42,782 nucleotides of DNA from Pedobacter antarcticus (GTDB taxonomy: Bacteria > Bacteroidota > Bacteroidia > Sphingobacteriales > Sphingobacteriaceae), in contig NZ_FONS01000015.1 of the NCBI RefSeq assembly GCF_900112985.1, forward strand, positions 1 to 42,782, in the 5' to 3' direction. Made by a program: the position numbers and the translations under genes. This document shows positions 14,173 through 23,406 of the stretch, piece after piece; the first letter of the stretch is position 1, and each line of letters opens with the position of its first letter. A model generated the notes under the pieces. The model saw nothing but the letters and a program-made list of their open reading frames with translations. It was not told the origin of the DNA and made no database searches.

Positions 14173-15855
14173 TTAATTCTTAATGTTTCCGTAGATTAAA
14201 ACCACTTCAGTAGTATCCAAGGTCTGTTTTCTTGTCTTTTCATTTAAAAACTTAGCTTTCAGTCTGCTGATCCTGTAGCTTTCAAAAGTTTTCAGTCTTT
14301 GCATCGGAACGCCAGCTTCAAAAAGATCATCCACGGTACTTTTATCTCCATAAAATAAATACGGAAGTTTAGGAAGTGCTTCAGGTTCATCCGGCCGGAA
14401 AAAATAAACGGGTGCCCGGGTATAAAACTCCAATGCGAAGCCAAACCCAATACGACTCTGCACAACAGGAATTCCATCCGGGTTATGCTTGTTCATCCAG
14501 AAAGCCGCTTCACTATCTGCCTGATAGGTTAATAATTTTGGATAGTAAACCAGATTAAAATATAGATTTACGGCAATTGCAACACTGCATAACTGCAAGA
14601 CCATTTTGTTCCTGAAGTCCAGACCGGTCACACTTACAATAACCAGCAGTACAAGCGCACCCAGTATAAAAAGACCATTCCATACACCAAGAGTATCTGG
14701 TCTAAAGAAGAATTGCAGCAAAGCAACTGTCACCAGCATCAACAAGCCGACAACCAATTGAACAATACGCCAGTATTTGAATTTATGCTCAGAATTTAAA
14801 CTATTTATATAGTCTGCCACCTGTATAGCAAAAAAGGGAAATACGATAGTAATATAAAAAGGAAGCTGAAATTTCGAGACCGAGAAAATCAGCAGTGTTA
14901 ATAGTGAACCCGAAATACACAGCCACTCCGCACTGGAAGGTTTAGAGAAATTCTGCTTAAAAAAGCGAAATACTGCGGCATACCATAAAAAACTCCAGGG
15001 CAAAAATGCCCATAAGATTGTGTGCAGGAAGAAACTTGGATCGCCACTGTTTTTTTTAATCGGCCCATTGTTAAAGAAACGGCCAAACTGACTATCCCAG
15101 AAGAAGAACTTCAGCCCTGAAACATCCTGTTTTCCAAAGACCGTTTTTTCCGGATGTAGGTCAAACTGAGCATACAGGCTTAATAATTCTGGAAGAATCA
15201 CCAGCAGAATCAAAACCACTGCAAGTAACCACCTGAAATTGAGTACCATTTTCCAGTTCTTTGTAATAATCAGGTGGCCTCCTATTGCCCCGGCAACCGG
15301 GATCAGCGCAAAAATACCTTTTGTCATGACCGCATAACCTGCAAAAAGAGAGGCTAGCAAGAGGTGGAGTATCCATTGCCGCCCCAGACAGCGATAGAAA
15401 TGGTAAACAGATGCGATGATTAGACCGGTGAGAAAAGGCTCTGCACGGATATCCATTGTGCATATCAGGATATGCTGTGCCGTTAATAAGATCAGCACTG
15501 CCCACAACGCTGTAGATTCATTATATAGGACTTTAGCCAGCTTGTAAGTATAAAGCGCGGCTACCAGTATAAATAAGATCCCTGGCAGCTTATAACTCCA
15601 GGTATGAATTCCAAATACCTTAAAACTCAATGCGGTCATCCAGAAAGGAAAATGCGGTTTATCCAGCCAGTCCTTGCCCTGAACCATTAAGTCGCTAAAA
15701 TTATCGTTCAGCACCATGTTCTTTGCGATAGAAGCATACAATGCACCGTCAGGCCCCATTACAGGCACAAACATTCCACTAAAATTCAAAAGGACCGCCA
15801 GTCCGATAAACAAATATAACCAGGACTTCTGCTGCCTCGAATCGATTAGCTCCAT
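14173..15855 (-). CDS. ArnT-like glycosyltransferase family 39 membrane protein
   Basis: A 560-residue polytopic membrane protein of the GT39/ArnT (PMT-like) superfamily, which move sugars from polyprenyl-phosphate donors onto lipid A or proteins on the outer face of the inner membrane. The first periplasmic loop has the typical PDGALYASIAKNM and GKDWLDKPHFPFWM stretches (about residues 34-72), with the acidic residue expected to act as catalytic base. About 12 hydrophobic helices follow, then a soluble C-terminal domain (from about residue 440). It starts 3 bp after the stop of the GtrA gene, so the two form an operon; GtrA proteins typically help flip the polyprenyl-linked sugar donor. The sugar and acceptor are unknown. 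Confidence 0.85.
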   Translation of the reverse strand: MELIDSRQQKSWLYLFIGLAVLLNFSGMFVPVMGPDGALYASIAKNMVLNDNFSDLMVQGKDWLDKPHFPFWMTALSFKVFGIHTWSYKLPGILFILVAALYTYKLAKVLYNESTALWAVLILLTAQHILICTMDIRAEPFLTGLIIASVYHFYRCLGRQWILHLLLASLFAGYAVMTKGIFALIPVAGAIGGHLIITKNWKMVLNFRWLLAVVLILLVILPELLSLYAQFDLHPEKTVFGKQDVSGLKFFFWDSQFGRFFNNGPIKKNSGDPSFFLHTILWAFLPWSFLWYAAVFRFFKQNFSKPSSAEWLCISGSLLTLLIFSVSKFQLPFYITIVFPFFAIQVADYINSLNSEHKFKYWRIVQLVVGLLMLVTVALLQFFFRPDTLGVWNGLFILGALVLLVIVSVTGLDFRNKMVLQLCSVAIAVNLYFNLVYYPKLLTYQADSEAAFWMNKHNPDGIPVVQSRIGFGFALEFYTRAPVYFFRPDEPEALPKLPYLFYGDKSTVDDLFEAGVPMQRLKTFESYRISRLKAKFLNEKTRKQTLDTTEVVLIYGNIKN

Positions 15856-15858
15856 AAT

Positions 15859-16302
15859 TTAGCTTTTGCTGCTTTTAACAGTTTTGAACACAAAGAAATA
15901 ATTAGCACTGAAGTTCCAGAAAAAAACAAGGAAAATTGCAATGGCCTTACTTAAATAAAAATTAACGTGCAACACGTTATCCAGCAGATAGATAATTCCA
16001 GAATTAAGGAGTAATCCAATTACAGAAACCATTAAAAACGCAGTGAATTGCGGCGCAGCCTTTGCTTTTGTCCCCTTAAATGTCCAGTTCCGGTTGATCA
16101 GAAAATTACTAATTACCGCTGCACTGAAGCCGATTCCATTTGCAGCAAACTTATTGATTCCCAGCTCATCTTTAAAAAACCAGGTTAGTGCAAAATCTAT
16201 AAACAGACCACTCACCCCCGTTATTCCAAAGCGGATCAAGGCCATCAATCGCGGTGGAATAAGGTTAAATAAAGACTTAAGGCTGAATTTCTCTGAAGAC
16301 AT
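15859..16302 (-). CDS. GtrA-family membrane protein
   Basis: This 147-residue protein has four predicted membrane helices (about residues 20-40, 50-70, 84-106, 114-138), and the pattern RFGITGVSGLFIDFALTW plus FLINRNWTFKG is diagnostic of the GtrA family. These proteins are thought to help move polyprenyl-phosphate-linked sugars across the inner membrane. It is the first gene of a two-gene operon with the ArnT-like glycosyltransferase. A near-consensus promoter (16323-16354) gives a leader of about 17 nt, which supports this ATG. Confidence 0.9.
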   Translation of the reverse strand: MSSEKFSLKSLFNLIPPRLMALIRFGITGVSGLFIDFALTWFFKDELGINKFAANGIGFSAAVISNFLINRNWTFKGTKAKAAPQFTAFLMVSVIGLLLNSGIIYLLDNVLHVNFYLSKAIAIFLVFFWNFSANYFFVFKTVKSSKS

Positions 16303-16322
16303 GCATTCTGGATTATAACCGC

Positions 16323-16354
16323 CAAAGGTACGACCATTTGGCTACCTGAATAAA
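16323..16354 (-). promoter_or_regulatory. Promoter of the gtrA-glycosyltransferase operon
   Basis: Minus strand TTTA (16351-16354), a 20-bp spacer and TACCTTTG (16323-16330) fit TTTG-N19-21-TAnnTTTG with one mismatch. Confidence 0.5.
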
Positions 16355-16437
16355 CGATTGCGTAAAAATTATGTGAAAAACACTAAACTTAACCGAACGG
16401 TCTGCCGATCCACTATATTCGCTTAAGCTTATTTTTA

Positions 16438-18324
16438 ATGATCATGATAAACGCCCCACTCAAAAAATTATGGTTTGCCTGCATCCTTTTGCTGGCCGGA
16501 ACCACGGCATTTGCGGAGACTGACTCCGCCTATGTACGGGATAATTACACTAAAATAGAAAGACTAATCCCTATGCGTGATGGGGTTAAACTTTTCACAG
16601 CAATTTATATTCCTAAAAACACCAGCCAGAAATATCCGCTAATGATTAGCAGAACACCTTATACAGTCTCCCCTTATGGTGAAGACAAATACAAAACAAG
16701 CCTTGGTCCGTCCCCGCAATTCATTCGCGAAGGATTTATCTTCGTTTACCAGGATGTACGTGGTAAATGGATGAGTGAAGGCGAATTTGTAGATGTGAGA
16801 CCGCATTTGGATAAAAGATCTTCTAAAAAAGATATTGATGAAAGTACCGACACCTATGATACTATAGACTGGCTGCTTAAAAACATCAAGGGTAATAATG
16901 GCAAAGCCGGTATCTATGGTATATCCTACCCTGGCTTCTATTCTACTGCTGCACTTCCGGGTGCACATCCTGCGCTGAAAGCAGCTTCACCACAGGCGCC
17001 GGTTACCGATTGGTTTATGGGAGATGACTTTCACCATAACGGCGCTTTTATGCTGGCAGATGCCTTCAACTTTTATTCTTCCTTTGGCGTACCCAGACCA
17101 AAACCGATAACACCAGACAAAGGCCCTAAACCCTTTAAGCATCCTATCAAAGACAATTACCGTTTCTTTCTGGACCTGGGTGCATTACCCAATGTTAAAA
17201 CCAAATATTTTGGAGACACCATCAAATTCTGGAATGACCTGATGGCACACGGAAACTATGATAAGTTCTGGCAGGACCGTAATATCAGACCGCATCTGAA
17301 AAACATCAAACCTGCTGTCATGGTGGTAGGTGGGTTCTTTGATGCAGAAGACACATATGGAGCTTTACATACCTATAAGGCGATAGAAAAACAAAACCCC
17401 GGTGCAACAAATACACTTGTCATGGGCCCTTGGTTCCATGGAGGCTGGGTAAGAGGTAAAGGCGACAGCTTTGGAGATATCCGGTTTAAACAGGAAACCA
17501 GTACCTGGTATCAGCAAAATGTAGAACTTCCTTTCTTTAAGCAATACCTGAAAGACGATGGTAATGCAGGTTTGGCAGAAGCAACCATTTTTGTTACCGG
17601 AAGTAATGAATGGAAAAAATTCAACAGCTGGCCACCACAAGGCACAGCTGAAAAGAATCTGTACTTCCATTCCGGTGGAAAACTAAGTTTTGACAAGCCT
17701 TCTGGATCCGTTAGTTACGATGAATATATAAGTGATCCTGCCGCCCCAGTTCCGTATCAGGCCGGTGTTCAGGAGAGAAGAACAAGAGAATACATGGTTG
17801 ACGATCAGCGTTTTGCGGCAAGAAGACCAGACGTAAAAGTATACCAGACCGATATCTTAACTGAAGATATTACTTTAACAGGCCCTTTGCTGGCTAAATT
17901 ATCGGTTTCAACTACTGGCACTGACGCAGATTATGTCATTAAATTAATTGACGTGTATCCTGAAGATACAGAGGAAAAAGCACCGGAAGGAAAAACAGCC
18001 CTGATGAATGGCTATCAGATGATGGTCCGTGGAGAAATCATGCGCGGTAAATTCAGGAATAGTTTTGAAAAACCTGAGGCTTTTGTCCCGGGTCAGGTAA
18101 CTGCTGTTAATTATACCCTTCCCGACGTCGCCCATACTTTCAAAAAAGGTCACCGCATTATGATCCAGGTTCAAAACTCCTGGTTTCCACTTGTTGACAG
18201 GAATCCACAAAAATTTATGGATATCTATCAGGCAACTGATCAGGACTTTCAGAAAGCCACGCACCGGATTTATCACGATCAGCAAAATACATCTTCGCTG
18301 GTGCTAAATATACTGCAGCCATAA
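16438..18324 (+). CDS. Secreted CocE/NonD-family hydrolase (X-Pro dipeptidyl-peptidase or alpha-amino-acid ester hydrolase type)
   Basis: A 628-residue alpha/beta hydrolase with a signal peptide (residues 1-27, ending AFAE), so periplasmic or exported. MRDGVKL marks the start of the S15 domain. The nucleophile is S163 in GISYPG; the other triad members are probably D302 in GGFFDAEDTYG and H334 in WFHGGW. A C-terminal jelly-roll domain typical of the X-Pro dipeptidyl-peptidase C-terminal family follows (about residues 400-620). The aspartate region resembles alpha-amino-acid ester hydrolases (WDxED pattern), which act on esters and beta-lactams. The true substrate is unknown. Two ATGs (16438, 16444) are possible starts. 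It is a single gene ended by the hairpin at 18372-18441. Confidence 0.88.
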   Translation: MIMINAPLKKLWFACILLLAGTTAFAETDSAYVRDNYTKIERLIPMRDGVKLFTAIYIPKNTSQKYPLMISRTPYTVSPYGEDKYKTSLGPSPQFIREGFIFVYQDVRGKWMSEGEFVDVRPHLDKRSSKKDIDESTDTYDTIDWLLKNIKGNNGKAGIYGISYPGFYSTAALPGAHPALKAASPQAPVTDWFMGDDFHHNGAFMLADAFNFYSSFGVPRPKPITPDKGPKPFKHPIKDNYRFFLDLGALPNVKTKYFGDTIKFWNDLMAHGNYDKFWQDRNIRPHLKNIKPAVMVVGGFFDAEDTYGALHTYKAIEKQNPGATNTLVMGPWFHGGWVRGKGDSFGDIRFKQETSTWYQQNVELPFFKQYLKDDGNAGLAEATIFVTGSNEWKKFNSWPPQGTAEKNLYFHSGGKLSFDKPSGSVSYDEYISDPAAPVPYQAGVQERRTREYMVDDQRFAARRPDVKVYQTDILTEDITLTGPLLAKLSVSTTGTDADYVIKLIDVYPEDTEEKAPEGKTALMNGYQMMVRGEIMRGKFRNSFEKPEAFVPGQVTAVNYTLPDVAHTFKKGHRIMIQVQNSWFPLVDRNPQKFMDIYQATDQDFQKATHRIYHDQQNTSSLVLNILQP

Positions 18325-18371
18325 CAGGAAATCCCTCCGCATTCTGCCTTGCAGAAAAAAGAGACAGCATC

Positions 18372-18441
18372 AAAAAGCCCGGTTTTGAAGTGCCACCAAA
18401 AAAGTTAGATACTTATTGGGCACTTCGAAACCGGGCTTTTT
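18372..18441 (+). terminator. Long stem-loop (23-bp arms), terminator with an IS-end-like loop
   Basis: The arms 18372-18394 and 18419-18441 match at 22 of 23 positions (AAAAAGCCCGGTTTTGAAGT... with its complement) around a 24-nt loop, ending in TTTTT. This can terminate the CocE-type gene. The inner part GTGCCACCAAAAAAGTTAG resembles ends of IS3-type elements in Bacteroidota, so it may derive from a mobile element. Confidence 0.6.
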
Positions 18442-18452
18442 GCGTTTACAAA

Positions 18453-18484
18453 CTTGATTAGCCATTAAACCTTCATTACCTTTA
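18453..18484 (+). promoter_or_regulatory. Candidate promoter of the M1 peptidase gene
   Basis: CTTG (18453-18456), a 20-bp spacer and TACCTTTA (18477-18484) match the Bacteroidota pattern with one mismatch in each element; the predicted leader is about 24 nt. Confidence 0.4.
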
Positions 18485-18511
18485 AAAATTAAAAGTATTA
18501 ATACCACACAC

Positions 18512-20167
18512 ATGAAGTATATCTATTGCAGCCTGTACCTGCTTTTTTTGCTCTGCACACAGGTTAAAGCACAGCCCCTCAGCGGGAATACACCAATCAC
18601 CAAAGCGGATACCCTTCGCGGCATGCTAACCCCACTCAGAACCTGTTACGACATCAATTACTACCACCTGGATGTGAAAATAGATCCTGAAAAGAGAGAA
18701 ATTAGCGGCAGTAATACTTTCGTATTTACCGCCACACAAGATTTCAACAAGCTTCAATTTGACCTTTTCAGTAATTTGAAAATAGATAGAATCCTGTACA
18801 AGGGAATCGCACTAAAATATACCCGGGAGTTCAATGCTGTTTTCGTATCCTTTCCTGAACCTATCAGGAAAGGTGCAAAGGAAGAATTTCAGGTTTTTTA
18901 TTCCGGTCAACCCATTGTGGCAAAAAAAGCTCCTTGGGACGGCGGTTTTGTTTTCAGTAAAGATCAGTCCGGGGATCCATGGATCAGCGTCGCCTGTCAA
19001 GGTTTAGGAGCAAGTTCATGGTGGCCAAACAAAGATCACCAAAGCGACGAAGTAGACAGTATGCTGGTTAGTATCGCAGTGCCAAAAGACCTGAACGTTG
19101 TTTCAAACGGAAGACTCCGGAATATTGGTGCCGAAAGCTCCGGTTATCACACCTACAACTGGATCATTAAAAACCCGATCAATAATTACAACGTTACTTT
19201 TTATATCGGGAAATATGCACACTGGTCGGACAGCTACAATGGCGAAAAAGGCAAACTTGATATCGATTACTGGGCGTTAAAAGCAGACAGCGCAAAGGCA
19301 AGGGAGCATTGGAATAAGGATGTAAAGCCAATGCTTAAAAGTTTCGAGCACTGGTTCGGGCCTTATCCTTTTTATGAAGATGGTTACAAGCTCGTTCAGG
19401 CTCCTCATTTGGGTATGGAGCACCAAAGCGCAGTAGCTTACGGCAATCACTTCAAACAGGGTTATATGGGCAGCGATCTTTCAGGAACCGGATGGGGTTT
19501 GAAATTCGATTTTATCGTTGTTCATGAAAGTGGGCACGAATGGTTTGGAAATAACATCACTTCAAAAGACGTCGCAGATATGTGGATACATGAAAGCTTC
19601 ACCAATTATTCAGAAGCATTATATCTGGAAAGCAGCTACGGCAAAGAAGCTTCAACAGCCTATGTCGCCGGTATAAGAAGTAAAATCGAAAATGATATCC
19701 CTATAATCGGCATCTACAATGTAAATAAAGAAGGCTCCGGGGATATGTATTATAAAGGGGCAAATATGATACATAGCATCAGACAGCTAATCGGTAATGA
19801 TGCAAAATTCAGACAACTACTCAGAGGGATGAATAAAACTTTCTACCATCAGACTGTTACTACCAAGCAGGTTGAAGATTATATTTCGAACTATACCGGT
19901 TTGAAGCTTGATAAAATATTCGATCAGTACCTGCGCACAGTAAAAATTCCGGTTTTGGAATATAAAATCCTTAAAAATAAATTATCATATCGTTGGACCA
20001 ATGTCGTTGATGGATTTGAAATGCCGGTTAAAGTAAGCCTTAACGCCGGAGTTTACAGCTATATCTATCCATCTGCTAACTGGAAAACTGTAGCAATTCG
20101 ACAGGATGACAATACGGATTTAACCGCAGACCCTAATTTTTATATTCAGCTTAAGAAATCAGAATAA
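18512..20167 (+). CDS. Secreted M1-family metallopeptidase (aminopeptidase N-like)
   Basis: This 551-residue protein has a signal peptide (residues 1-20, ending QVKA) and the M1 plan: N-terminal beta domain, then a thermolysin-like catalytic domain. Zinc ligands are H338 and H342 in HESGHEWFG, with E361 (WIHESFTNYSEA) exactly 19 residues after H342; E339 is the catalytic base. The exopeptidase motif usually written GAMEN appears as GMEHQ (301-305), a common bacterial variant. Y in YYKGANMIH is the likely transition-state Tyr. It lacks the large C-terminal helical domain of E. coli PepN, so it is a short M1 form. It probably trims peptides in the periplasm or outside the cell. Confidence 0.92.
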   Translation: MKYIYCSLYLLFLLCTQVKAQPLSGNTPITKADTLRGMLTPLRTCYDINYYHLDVKIDPEKREISGSNTFVFTATQDFNKLQFDLFSNLKIDRILYKGIALKYTREFNAVFVSFPEPIRKGAKEEFQVFYSGQPIVAKKAPWDGGFVFSKDQSGDPWISVACQGLGASSWWPNKDHQSDEVDSMLVSIAVPKDLNVVSNGRLRNIGAESSGYHTYNWIIKNPINNYNVTFYIGKYAHWSDSYNGEKGKLDIDYWALKADSAKAREHWNKDVKPMLKSFEHWFGPYPFYEDGYKLVQAPHLGMEHQSAVAYGNHFKQGYMGSDLSGTGWGLKFDFIVVHESGHEWFGNNITSKDVADMWIHESFTNYSEALYLESSYGKEASTAYVAGIRSKIENDIPIIGIYNVNKEGSGDMYYKGANMIHSIRQLIGNDAKFRQLLRGMNKTFYHQTVTTKQVEDYISNYTGLKLDKIFDQYLRTVKIPVLEYKILKNKLSYRWTNVVDGFEMPVKVSLNAGVYSYIYPSANWKTVAIRQDDNTDLTADPNFYIQLKKSE

Positions 20168-20239
20168 AAAAAATCAGAAAAACATGGGCTGCATCTGCAA
20201 CATTCCAATAAAAATCTTGTCCTATCAAAAAACCTAAAA

Positions 20240-20971
20240 ATGAAAAAACTAAATATTTTATTGGTGGCGGTATGCCTGACCTGCAGCGCTAACTTATTTG
20301 CCGGATCACCTGCGATAACTAAACATGGTGCAGCTTACGTACAGGAAAACAGGAATGTTGGAAGTTTTAGCGGCATTGCAGCTGGTGGATCGTTGAATTA
20401 TAATGTAACTATGGGTTCGACCGAATCGCTCCGGTTTGAAGGAGATGCAGATGCCATCGCAGAACTGGTTGCAGAAGTAAATGGAGGTGTGCTGGAAATC
20501 AGACCAAAAACTAAATGGAATGACTGGAGCAGAAAATATAACCGTGCAAGAATCACTGTTCATATTACAGCCCGTAAATTAAGCTCCTTAACTTTAAGCG
20601 GTTCTGGAAATATGCTCGTCAGTGGCACCATTAACGGTAAAGACCTGGTTACGACTTTAAGTGGCTCCGGAAGTATTAAGGCAGGAGTTAACGTCAGTAA
20701 TTATAAATCCGTAATCAGCGGATCCGGCCGGGTAGTGCAGACTGGTAAAGCGAACAATGCAGTTGTTACGCTAAGCGGCTCCGGTTCATTCGGTGGTAAA
20801 GATTTTGCTGCAGAAAATGTTAAACTACAAATTAGTGGTTCGGCAAGCGCGTCCGTTACAGCTAATAAGACAATTGATATTGTCATCAGTGGCTCCGGAC
20901 ATGTTACCTATTATGGAAATGCACAAGTTAACAAAACTATGATAGGATCCGGAAGTGTTAGAAAAGGTTAA
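20240..20971 (+). CDS. Head-GIN domain (DUF2807) secreted beta-helix protein
   Basis: A 243-residue protein with signal peptide (residues 1-21, ending NLFA) and a DUF2807 putative auto-transporter adhesin head-GIN domain. The N-terminal part NVGSFSGIAAGGSLNYNVTMG is typical. The C-terminal two thirds repeat a short unit with SGSG turns about every 18-20 residues, as expected for a right-handed beta-helix. The family is very common in Bacteroidota and its role is unknown; adhesion or envelope functions have been proposed. It follows the M1 peptidase gene by 72 bp without a clear terminator, so the two may share a transcript. Confidence 0.9.
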   Translation: MKKLNILLVAVCLTCSANLFAGSPAITKHGAAYVQENRNVGSFSGIAAGGSLNYNVTMGSTESLRFEGDADAIAELVAEVNGGVLEIRPKTKWNDWSRKYNRARITVHITARKLSSLTLSGSGNMLVSGTINGKDLVTTLSGSGSIKAGVNVSNYKSVISGSGRVVQTGKANNAVVTLSGSGSFGGKDFAAENVKLQISGSASASVTANKTIDIVISGSGHVTYYGNAQVNKTMIGSGSVRKG

Positions 20972-20992
20972 TCCAGCTCCATATCCAGTATA

Positions 20993-21039
20993 AAAAAAAG
21001 CTTTTACCGAAGATAGAACGATCGGTAAAAGCTTTTTTT
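20993..21039. terminator. Bidirectional terminator between DUF2807 gene and outer-membrane protein gene
   Basis: AAAAAAAGCTTTTACCGA pairs with TCGGTAAAAGCTTTTTTT (18 bp) around an 11-nt loop, between two convergent genes. Confidence 0.88.
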
Positions 21040-21058
21040 GTTAAACATATAATCAGTT

Positions 21059-21949
21059 TTAAAACTGATATCCAACGGCAAAGAAGTTCTCTACGTAATT
21101 TATTTTCTGATTAGCCTTATCGATACTGTTACGGCCTGTAGTATGAATATTCGTCAGATTTGTAGTTCCAAGTTTGGTTGTATTCTGGAAATAAAGCCCT
21201 CTGGTCACGTAAAACTTTAACCCAGCTTTTACAGACACGCCGTATCCCGCGACATTGAAATAATTATTTTGCCCTGTACCAAATAACCTAACGTCGGTCC
21301 TGGGAACAATCAAACCGGCCCCCAGACCTGTTTCCAGTGTCAGTGATGTTTTACGGGAAGGTGCAACCCAGATATCATCATAGCGCTCAATCTCTACATT
21401 TGCATAATTGAAACCATCTGTATGTTCAAAGGTTAACATATCAGCTTTGACATCCAGCATTTCACCATTATAAGTACCTGCATATTCACCTGTAGGAATC
21501 CCGGGATTAGAGATCTCCTTATCTATATAACCTGTTATGGCAACTCTCTGAGGAATGTCCATTACATATTTCATATGATCCCAGCCGATTGAAATACTGT
21601 AGTTATCCTTAATAAAGTACCCCACCCTAAAATTATACTGAGGTATTGAGATCTGGCCGATATCCAAATATTTCCAGCTCAATTTCGATTGCCTGTCATT
21701 TGCCTGAACATCATGTAATGTAAAGTCATACCCAGGACCATTAAAATGAATATCACTTTTACCATACCAGGAGTGATTATATCCCCAGTGTATATAGAAA
21801 TCACCTTTTCGGGAAAAATCTCTCTTGGTCTCATTGCCAAAAAGACTTTTACCGATTATAACCTTATTATCTGAGATACCAGAACTTTGTTGTGCTTTGG
21901 TTTTTAGCGAAAAAACCAGTAAAAAAACAATTAAGTAGAATTTATTCAC
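21059..21949 (-). CDS. Predicted outer-membrane beta-barrel protein, function unknown
   Basis: I do not recognise a specific family. Using a GTG start at 21947-21949 the protein begins MNKFYLIVFLLVFSLKTKAQ, a clean signal peptide, and is 296 residues long. The mature part has alternating amphipathic strands rich in Tyr, Trp and Gly (for example GDFYIHWGYNHSWYGKSDI) and ends in Phe (AVGYQF), typical of outer-membrane barrels. The frame is open to a TTG at 21967, but those extra residues precede the signal peptide. No ATG is available. No operon partners: it is convergent with the DUF2807 gene and downstream of the sucA-sucB terminator. Confidence 0.75.
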   Translation of the reverse strand: MNKFYLIVFLLVFSLKTKAQQSSGISDNKVIIGKSLFGNETKRDFSRKGDFYIHWGYNHSWYGKSDIHFNGPGYDFTLHDVQANDRQSKLSWKYLDIGQISIPQYNFRVGYFIKDNYSISIGWDHMKYVMDIPQRVAITGYIDKEISNPGIPTGEYAGTYNGEMLDVKADMLTFEHTDGFNYANVEIERYDDIWVAPSRKTSLTLETGLGAGLIVPRTDVRLFGTGQNNYFNVAGYGVSVKAGLKFYVTRGLYFQNTTKLGTTNLTNIHTTGRNSIDKANQKINYVENFFAVGYQF

Positions 21950-22110
21950 GGGTACAAAATTAAACAAAATGCAGCCTGCCGTATTGTTTGTTGAACATAT
22001 GACCCACAGATGTTAAAATAGACTCTCAGATTAAAAACACATTAAAATGTGGCGCAAATCATACATTTCAATCTGAAAATTTTGAATATTCCCCGAAAAA
22101 GAGCACAATA

Positions 22111-22146
22111 AAAAAGGTCTGCTCATGAATATGAACAGACCTTTTT
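22111..22146 (-). terminator. Terminator of the sucA-sucB operon
   Basis: AAAAAGGTCTG pairs with CAGACCTTTTT around a 14-nt loop that itself contains short complementary bases. It ends 15 bp beyond the sucB stop. Confidence 0.85.
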
Positions 22147-22160
22147 ATGAGTGATTAATA

Positions 22161-23387
22161 TTAAACCCCTAAAAGCAAACGAGCAGGATCTTCCAATAAT
22201 TGTTTTACACGAACTAAGAATCCTACAGATTCTCTGCCGTCAATAATCCGGTGATCATACGATAAAGCCAGGTACATCATTGGACGTACAACTACTTCAC
22301 CTTTCTCTGCAATTGGTCTTTCAATAATATTGTGCATCCCTAAGATCGCAGATTGCGGAGCATTAATAATTGGCGTTGACATCATTGAGCCAAATACACC
22401 ACCATTGGTGATTGTAAAAGTACCACCAGTCATTTCCTCGATAGATAATTTGCTATCGCGGGCTTTAGTAGCCAGCTCAATCACAGATTTTTCAATCTCA
22501 GCCAGGCTAAGGCTTTCTGCATTTCTGATAATCGGAACAACCAGACCTTTCGGTGCGGAAACTGCAATTGAAATATCTACAAAATCATTGTAAATGATAC
22601 CATCTCCGTCAATACGCGCATTAACCGCAGGGAAATCTTTCATTGCTTCACACACTGCTTTCGTAAAGAAACTCATGAAGCCTAAACCTACACCATGTTT
22701 CTCTTTGAATTTATCTTTATATTTTCCGCGCAGGTCCATGATCGGCTTCATGTTAACTTCGTTAAAAGTCGTTAACATCGCTGTTTCATTTTTCACTGCA
22801 ACAAGGCGTTTTGCCACTGTTTTACGTAATGGAGACATTTTCTCTCTACGCTCATTTCTTGAGCCAGGCGCAGCAGCAGCAACTGGTGCAGCAGCAGCAG
22901 GAGCTTTAGCGGCAGCAGCTGGTTTTTCTGCTTTTAATGCATCTTCTTTAGTAATACGGCCGTCAACACCAGTACCTTTCACAGCACCCGCATCAACACC
23001 CTTTTCAGCCAGGATTTTCCCTGCTGCAGGTGAAGGCGTTCCCGTAGCATAATTCTCTCCGGAACGTTCTGCCACAGCAGCAGGCTGCTGTGCATCATTT
23101 GATACTGCTTTCTCTTCAGCTGGTGCAGCTTCTTTAGCTTTAGGGGCAGCTCCACCATCTTCAATACTACAAACTACTGCTCCTATAGCCAATGTATCGC
23201 CTTCGCTAGCCACTGTTTTTAAAGTTCCGGCTTGTTCAGCAGTAAGTTCAAAAGTTGCTTTATCTGACTCCAGTTCAGCAATAACCTCATCCATTTCTAC
23301 AGCATCACCATCATTTTTCACCCAACGGGATAAAACAACTTCGGTAATTGATTCGCCTACTGGCGGAACTTTTATTTCTAGACTCAT
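22161..23387 (-). CDS. sucB: Dihydrolipoyllysine-residue succinyltransferase (2-oxoglutarate dehydrogenase E2)
   Basis: A 408-residue E2 subunit that transfers succinyl groups from its lipoyl arm to CoA in the citric-acid cycle. One lipoyl domain occupies about residues 2-75, with the lipoylated K43 in ELESDKATFE. A long flexible Ala/Pro/Glu-rich linker follows, then the peripheral subunit-binding domain (PSPAAGKILAEKGVDAG, about 115-150), a second Ala-Pro linker and the catalytic domain. The active site is H379 and D383 in YDHRIIDGRES. The gene is 19 bp downstream of sucA, so the two form an operon; E3 is probably supplied by lpdA at 12703. Confidence 0.95.
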   Translation of the reverse strand: MSLEIKVPPVGESITEVVLSRWVKNDGDAVEMDEVIAELESDKATFELTAEQAGTLKTVASEGDTLAIGAVVCSIEDGGAAPKAKEAAPAEEKAVSNDAQQPAAVAERSGENYATGTPSPAAGKILAEKGVDAGAVKGTGVDGRITKEDALKAEKPAAAAKAPAAAAPVAAAAPGSRNERREKMSPLRKTVAKRLVAVKNETAMLTTFNEVNMKPIMDLRGKYKDKFKEKHGVGLGFMSFFTKAVCEAMKDFPAVNARIDGDGIIYNDFVDISIAVSAPKGLVVPIIRNAESLSLAEIEKSVIELATKARDSKLSIEEMTGGTFTITNGGVFGSMMSTPIINAPQSAILGMHNIIERPIAEKGEVVVRPMMYLALSYDHRIIDGRESVGFLVRVKQLLEDPARLLLGV

Positions 23388-23406
23388 AATTGTTGTATTA
23401 TATTTT

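Noticed and set aside
20580..20970. Repeated GGCTCCGG-like units in the DUF2807 gene as a DNA repeat array
   Set aside because: They are the codons of the SGSG turns of a beta-helix protein, not an independent repeat or CRISPR; no CRISPR array was found anywhere in the window.
22594..23052. 152-residue frame antisense to sucB
   Set aside because: It mirrors the Ala/Pro-rich linker of sucB, which suppresses stop codons on the other strand; no gene-like N-terminus.
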